64,000 bases of DNA from JBAZWE01 sp041658605. Lineage in GTDB: Bacteria; Actinomycetota; Thermoleophilia; BMS3ABIN01. The notes under the pieces are model-generated. The model was not told where the DNA came from, made no database searches, and saw nothing but the letters and a program-made list of their open reading frames with translations. The translations under genes were made by a program, and so were the position numbers. The stretch covers positions 1-64,000 of the forward strand of contig JBAZZU010000009.1 of NCBI GenBank assembly GCA_041658605.1, written 5' to 3'. This document shows positions 59,696 through 64,000 of the stretch, one piece after another (the stretch's first letter is position 1; each line of letters starts with the position of its first letter).

Positions 59696-60655
59696 TCAGG
59701 GGGATTCCGTCGTCGGGGTTGTCGAAGCCGACGTCGTTGATGTCTGGGTGGTATTTGTTGGAACTGTTGTGGCAGAAGCAGGCAGCTTCGGGATTCTCAA
59801 AATGGGAATAAGCATGTCCGCGGTGGGTTTTACTCCAAAGGCGCCCTTTTCCCCCGCCAGCACATAGACCAGGGAAACCTGACCGATCCTGCTGTCGAGA
59901 TTGTCCACCGACGAGACATCCACGCTCAGGAATAGCGGTATCTCCGACCTGGGCGCATCCTCAGGCTCGGAACCGACCGCGAGCAGGCCCAGCTCCTTGA
60001 GGCTTAGCAGCATGTTCTTTTCCAGATCATCATACGCCGGAGCCTGGCTATCATCGGCGCGGGTTATGAGGACGACCGCGTCGACCGGGATATCGTATCG
60101 CCCGCTGGTCGAATCCACCAGCGACCCCTGCAGGACGGGAAGCAGCTTCGAACCACCTGTCTTGCCGATATCCCTGGCCAGCTGCCTGCCGGCCACGGCG
60201 GTGAAATGGGAATCGTCCAGGGCGGCGAACTGGGGATCGGATTTCAGCTCGGCCTTGACCTTCGCGGTTGCCGCCGCTGAGTCGAAATGCGCGTTCAGGA
60301 TCGTTGTGGAAACGATCTGTCCACCGGCGCCATGAACCGCGGACGTAAGCTGGCGCTGGATTTCGTCACTGGTATTCGATGAGGCCACTAAAGCTATCTT
60401 TTTCCCCTGCAGCCGCCCTCCCACCAGGAAAGGAAAAGTGTCCTCCTGGAATCGCTGGCTGTTTGCCTGGTGACGGCTAAGAATGTTGTTCTCCTCACGA
60501 AGTTCGTCCAGGCCTTTCTGGATGTCCTCCACTATCACCTCGCGCCCCACGTCGAGTACGCCGTTGCCGGATATGCTGATGCCAACAAGAACGCCGAGGC
60601 CCAGGGCCAGGAAGATGGCCATCAGGGACAACAGGTGATATCGCCAGGTCAGCAT
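59696..60655 (-). CDS. mctB: MctB-family (copper transport/outer-membrane channel) protein
   Basis: 319 residues; N-terminal helix MLTWRYHLLSLMAIFLALGLGVLVG typical of MctB/DUF3186, then a coiled-coil stretch (EELREENNILSRH) and the conserved KKIALVASSNT region. In Mycobacterium it limits cytosolic copper and resides in the outer membrane layer; elsewhere in actinobacteria its role is unproven. Ends with Thr/Ser-rich tail. Overlaps the upstream gene by one base. Confidence 0.85.
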   Translation of the reverse strand: MLTWRYHLLSLMAIFLALGLGVLVGISISGNGVLDVGREVIVEDIQKGLDELREENNILSRHQANSQRFQEDTFPFLVGGRLQGKKIALVASSNTSDEIQRQLTSAVHGAGGQIVSTTILNAHFDSAAATAKVKAELKSDPQFAALDDSHFTAVAGRQLARDIGKTGGSKLLPVLQGSLVDSTSGRYDIPVDAVVLITRADDSQAPAYDDLEKNMLLSLKELGLLAVGSEPEDAPRSEIPLFLSVDVSSVDNLDSRIGQVSLVYVLAGEKGAFGVKPTADMLIPILRIPKLPASATTVPTNTTQTSTTSASTTPTTESP

Positions 60656-62388
60656 TACAGGTTGGTAAGCAGTTTGAATTTCAACGCCACGAGGTTGGCT
60701 ATCGACCTCAGTTGTGGCGAGGATGAGATAACGACCGCCATGGGAATGATGGCTGCGACCAGAAGCGCGGAGACTTCAACAGCCAGGCGAACGTACGAAG
60801 GATCTGAAACTCCCTCACCCGCCTGTGATTTATCAGGGCTTCCCGTCCCTTCGAGTGACCAGGCGACGGTTTTATTCCAGACACCCGGGATGGTTTCACG
60901 CGCCTTCAGAACAAGCAAAAGCAGCATCGGCGGTCCAAAGACAACCAGGACCCGTAAAGGTTTCTGGATGGACATGTCCACCGGCGCATGCCACCAGAAA
61001 CTGTCGAAGAACATGACGCTGAACGAGAAGGCAAGACAGGCTATGTACATCAGGCGCCAGGGCCTGAGCGCTACCAGGCCCAGGGCCAGCGTCAGGTACC
61101 ATGGCTGAAACCAGAAGAGCGCAAGCGGAGTCAGAAAAGCCAGTCCGGCGGCAGCTGAGAGCAGCCCCGCGGTGTCCCGGACCCCGATCATCTGCCAGAG
61201 CAGATAGGCGGCCAGGAGACCGGCGATCGACAGCTGTACCACGGTGTTGGAAAGCGAGAGCTGCAGATGGTCCGCAGCCATGTCCCTGATGATCGAGGCC
61301 AGGGTGAAATTTGTTTTTTGGCCCACGGTGGTCAGGTAATTAAATGTGTCACGTCCCGCCCATAAAGGCAGATAGCTGACAACGGTAACCACGCCCGCGA
61401 TCGCAAACGAGCCCGCCCCCATGGCCAGTTTTTTCCAGAGTTCCGGCTGTTTGCGCATCACGAGGGCGATATAGACCAGCAGGATAGGCAGTGTTATGAA
61501 CTTTACCAGTGTGGCGAGAGTGAGGCAGAGCGCGCCCACGAGATAGCGTTTATCCAGATAACCGAGGATACCCGCGAGTACCAGCGCCAGCATAAGGATG
61601 TCGTTGTGCCCGTTGGCTACAACGAACGTCAGCACAAACGGGTTCCATCCGTAAAACAGCAGCGCTTTTTTCTCGAGCCCGGGTTTGAGTCGGGCGGCTA
61701 TTCTCCATATGAGAGCGAGATTGACCAGGTTGATGCAGATAAAAAACCCTTTGAAAAGAAGGAAGTTTGCGATGATTCCATTGCCGGCAAGGCGCGAAAG
61801 CGCGGCGGTCAGGTATACATGCAGCGGTCCATAAACTGAGCCGGTGCCGACCCAGCCGCCAAGTCCGAAAAACGGGTCGTCAGGGAAGTAGGTAGCGGGA
61901 ATCACCAGCGGGTTCTCCCCGTAGACCGAAAGGATGCGGCCATGGCGGATATAGTCGAAGAGGTCCGTTGATAAAAGGAACGGAGTAAAGAACATGATCA
62001 CATGGAAGGCTACCGCGAACCCGAAGATGCAATACGTGACAGGGTCTTTTTTGTTTTCCGGGCGGGAGAGATGCTCATCCTCTTCATGTATATGGGCTCC
62101 GACCGCCTTCAGGGCCAGGAGGTAAAGGCCGAAGAGCATCAGGGCGTTAAGGCATATGAATATGTATAGAAGGTAATATCGCGAGAGGTCGAAGCCGCCC
62201 TGGGGCAGTGCCAGGTATGGGGGGAAGTGGGTGTCATCCGTGCCGGGAATGAAAAAAGGCATGATGGCGAAAATGAAATAGGCTACCAAGGAGAGCGACC
62301 CGACGGTCGCCAGGACCGGCAACTGGTGGGTGCTGCCCTGGCTCCAGAACTTTTTGATTTTAAGATGGGCTTTTGTCGGGTATCTCAT
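60655..62388 (-). CDS. Polyprenol-phosphomannose mannosyltransferase-like (MptA/B, GT87)
   Basis: 577 residues, about 12 membrane helices; GT-C-type first-loop acidic motif GENPLVIPATYFPDDPFFGLG with GSVYGPLHVYLTAALSRL, WNPFVLTFVVANGHNDILMLALVLAG. Resembles alpha-1,6-mannosyltransferases of lipoarabinomannan synthesis in mycobacteria. First gene of the operon with mctB and deacetylase. Suggests an actinobacterial-type mannose-containing envelope glycolipid. Confidence 0.82.
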   Translation of the reverse strand: MRYPTKAHLKIKKFWSQGSTHQLPVLATVGSLSLVAYFIFAIMPFFIPGTDDTHFPPYLALPQGGFDLSRYYLLYIFICLNALMLFGLYLLALKAVGAHIHEEDEHLSRPENKKDPVTYCIFGFAVAFHVIMFFTPFLLSTDLFDYIRHGRILSVYGENPLVIPATYFPDDPFFGLGGWVGTGSVYGPLHVYLTAALSRLAGNGIIANFLLFKGFFICINLVNLALIWRIAARLKPGLEKKALLFYGWNPFVLTFVVANGHNDILMLALVLAGILGYLDKRYLVGALCLTLATLVKFITLPILLVYIALVMRKQPELWKKLAMGAGSFAIAGVVTVVSYLPLWAGRDTFNYLTTVGQKTNFTLASIIRDMAADHLQLSLSNTVVQLSIAGLLAAYLLWQMIGVRDTAGLLSAAAGLAFLTPLALFWFQPWYLTLALGLVALRPWRLMYIACLAFSFSVMFFDSFWWHAPVDMSIQKPLRVLVVFGPPMLLLLVLKARETIPGVWNKTVAWSLEGTGSPDKSQAGEGVSDPSYVRLAVEVSALLVAAIIPMAVVISSSPQLRSIANLVALKFKLLTNL

Positions 62389-62610
62389 CGCCTCGGTCCG
62401 ATCTGCCAGGCGGCTTGACGGCCGGTACGGCCGGCCGGGAAGGATATTCCTGTTAGCCGCAATATCTTATAGAAAGACAACGTAATGCTCAAGGCGGCTG
62501 GCGGCAGGGTGCGTTTTGCTCTGGGCGTCCGGTCTTTTATACTGGTGCAATCCTGGAAGGACGAGCAGGGAGTTTGTCCAGGGGTACAAGGCCAAAGGAG
62601 ACAGTGAAGT

Positions 62611-64000
62611 ATGACTGAAAGCGCCGAAATGGCAGAACAGGGCTCTGGAACAGATGGAAAGATGAGGATTTACAGGGCTTCCTGGGTCATGCCTATCGCC
62701 AGGGAACCCATACACAAGGGCGCGGTAGCCGTTCTGGACGACAAGATTATGGCGGTCGGCCCGGCTGATGAGCTCATTGCGGCTCACCCCGATGCCGAGG
62801 TCATCAAGTTTCATCACGCCATTCTCCTGCCCGGTTTTGTGAATTGCCATAGCCATATGGAATACGCGGTCTTCCGCGGTCTGCTCGACAATATGAACTT
62901 TGGTCCCTGGATGCTCAGTTTTCTCGATCACAAGGGGATGCTCTCCATCGCGGACTATTCTGTAAGCGCCCGCCTGGGAGCATCGGAGTGCGTAGCGTCC
63001 GGCACCACAACCGTTGGCGACGCGATGTATTCCGGCATGAGCCTTCCCGCGATCAGGGAGGTCGGACTCAGGGCCAGGGTGTACCAGGAGGCCTTTGGGA
63101 TCGACGACGCCGTCATATCAGAGACGATGTCCAGGCTGACTGACAATATCGACGAACTCGAGGATCAGGCAGACGAGCTCCGGGAGATAGGGATCTTTCC
63201 ACACGCCACATACACGGTGAGCGCCAACCTGTACCAGGCTATCAGCCAGTTCGCCCGCGAGCGCGGCATGAAGGTCGCCACGCATCTCGCGGAGAGCAAG
63301 GACGAATCAGTCTATATACGTTCCGGAACCGGAGTCCTGGCTCTTGACCTGCGGGAAAAAGTCGGATGGGACAATATCAGCCGTGAGCCTTTCGGCACTA
63401 CGCCGGTCAAGTATCTGCAGCAGTGGAACGTATATGGTCCGGAATTCATGGCGGTGCATTGCGTGCACGTAAGCCAGGCGGATGTCGAGATACTGGCCAA
63501 GCATGACGTTGCCATCGCCCATTGCCCCAAGAGCAACGCCAAGCTCGGATGCGGCATAGCGCCGCTTCCCGCGTTCCTCGAAGCCGGCATCAGGGTCGGT
63601 TTCGGCACAGACAGTCCCGCCAGCAGCAATATCATGGATATGTTCGGCGAGATGCGCACGGCCATCTTCCTCCACCGCGGCATGCAGGGCGACGCCGGTG
63701 TGCTCGGGGCTGAAGAGTGCGTGCAGATGGCGACCCTCGGAGGCGCAAAGGTAATGGGCATGGAAGACAGGATCGGCTCCCTGGAGCCCGGCAAGCAGGC
63801 GGATTTCATCGCAGTCGATATGGAATACAGCCACTTCGCGCCGATCCACGACGCCTATTCGGCGCTCGTCTACGGCGCCAACCAGGAGGACGTTTTCTTC
63901 ACGATGGTCGCGGGCCGGACGCTCTACGACAAGAAGGTACTGCTGACTATCGACGAAGCCGAGGTCACCACCCGGGCGTATGAAGTAAAGGAGAAACTCT
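62611..64000 (+). CDS. Amidohydrolase, SsnA/MtaD-like (3'-truncated by window edge)
   Basis: At least 463 residues from the ATG at 62611, no stop before the window end. Metal site of the amidohydrolase fold: NCHSHM (His80, His82), KVATHLAES, AVHCVHVS, and GFGTDSPAS. Family members deaminate S-adenosylhomocysteine, methylthioadenosine, guanine or triazines; the substrate is not certain. AAGGAGACAG upstream. Divergent from the mannosyltransferase operon. Confidence 0.9.
   Translation, partial: MTESAEMAEQGSGTDGKMRIYRASWVMPIAREPIHKGAVAVLDDKIMAVGPADELIAAHPDAEVIKFHHAILLPGFVNCHSHMEYAVFRGLLDNMNFGPWMLSFLDHKGMLSIADYSVSARLGASECVASGTTTVGDAMYSGMSLPAIREVGLRARVYQEAFGIDDAVISETMSRLTDNIDELEDQADELREIGIFPHATYTVSANLYQAISQFARERGMKVATHLAESKDESVYIRSGTGVLALDLREKVGWDNISREPFGTTPVKYLQQWNVYGPEFMAVHCVHVSQADVEILAKHDVAIAHCPKSNAKLGCGIAPLPAFLEAGIRVGFGTDSPASSNIMDMFGEMRTAIFLHRGMQGDAGVLGAEECVQMATLGGAKVMGMEDRIGSLEPGKQADFIAVDMEYSHFAPIHDAYSALVYGANQEDVFFTMVAGRTLYDKKVLLTIDEAEVTTRAYEVKEKL

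Noticed and set aside
1..64000. tRNA, rRNA genes or CRISPR arrays
   Set aside because: I looked for TTCGANTC-type T-loops in the intergenic regions and for regularly spaced repeats and found none that held up.

Overview
The window reads as a piece of chromosome from an anaerobic or microaerobic bacterium of roughly 60% GC, most probably a deep-branching, uncultivated member of the Actinomycetota. Pointers to that phylum are an MctB-type protein, a MptA/B-type polyprenol-phosphomannose mannosyltransferase, a fused gamma-alpha 2-oxoacid:ferredoxin oxidoreductase of the mycobacterial KorA layout, frequent GTG/TTG starts with strong AGGAGG ribosome sites, and the mnmE-mnmG-rsmG-parA-parB block. 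The lineage is an inference. The biochemistry is better supported: the cell uses hydrogen, ferredoxin and selenocysteine, makes deoxynucleotides with a B12-dependent reductase, and exports folded proteins by Tat.

Layout. 1-5.3 kb: end of a hybrid sensor kinase, selenoprotein SelD, a TauE/SafE exporter, a class II aldolase and a decayed Fe-S protein. 5.3-12.4 kb: a membrane glycosyltransferase, GalT, an MFS transporter, a phosphoesterase, a spermidine-synthase-like membrane protein and FxsA, with a 20-bp inverted repeat at 9.65-9.73 kb. 12.4-16.4 kb (minus strand): a complete membrane-bound uptake hydrogenase operon, small subunit - large subunit - cytochrome b - maturation protease. The large-subunit frame reads through an in-frame UGA at the first Cys of the DPCxxC motif, which makes it a [NiFeSe] enzyme. 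16.6-23.1 kb: an ABC-class ATPase, a PAPS-reductase-family protein, small membrane proteins and an archaemetzincin. 23.1-30.7 kb (minus): KorB and KorA plus a group 3b-type four-subunit NAD(P)-linked hydrogenase whose small- and large-subunit genes are separated by a low-GC pyrE. 30.8-34.2 kb: a Zn-ribbon protein, a CstR/CsoR repressor with its promoter and operator, and PBP1A. 34.3-41.4 kb (minus): mnmE, a truncated mnmG paralogue, mnmG with a perfect parS inside it, rsmG, parA, parB and a Roadblock protein. 41.7-53.3 kb: DUF255, DUF547, rubrerythrin, nrdR, nrdJ, a GGDEF protein, small membrane proteins, a degenerate uracil-glycosylase homologue and a TrmA/RlmD-type methyltransferase. 53.5-58.7 kb: a 0.7-kb gene-poor leader, then a Tat-exported split-Soret cytochrome c homologue, a secreted Cys-containing protein, a 45-residue Cys protein, two TatA, TatC and a GT2. 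58.7-64 kb: a cell-envelope operon (mannosyltransferase, MctB, polysaccharide deacetylase) and the start of an amidohydrolase.

How the parts fit. SelD supplies selenophosphate, and the only other UGA-decoded gene I found is the hydrogenase large subunit. Each UGA is followed, after about 11 nt, by a perfect short hairpin in the place expected of a bacterial SECIS. The membrane NiFeSe enzyme probably takes up H2 and passes electrons to quinone through its cytochrome b. The soluble 3b-type enzyme links H2 to NAD(P), and KorAB links 2-oxoacids to ferredoxin. The Tat genes next to the split-Soret cytochrome, together with the Tat signal on the hydrogenase small subunit, suggest an exported redox inventory. 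The least described unit is the 54.8-57.8 kb cytochrome / small Cys protein / Tat cluster.
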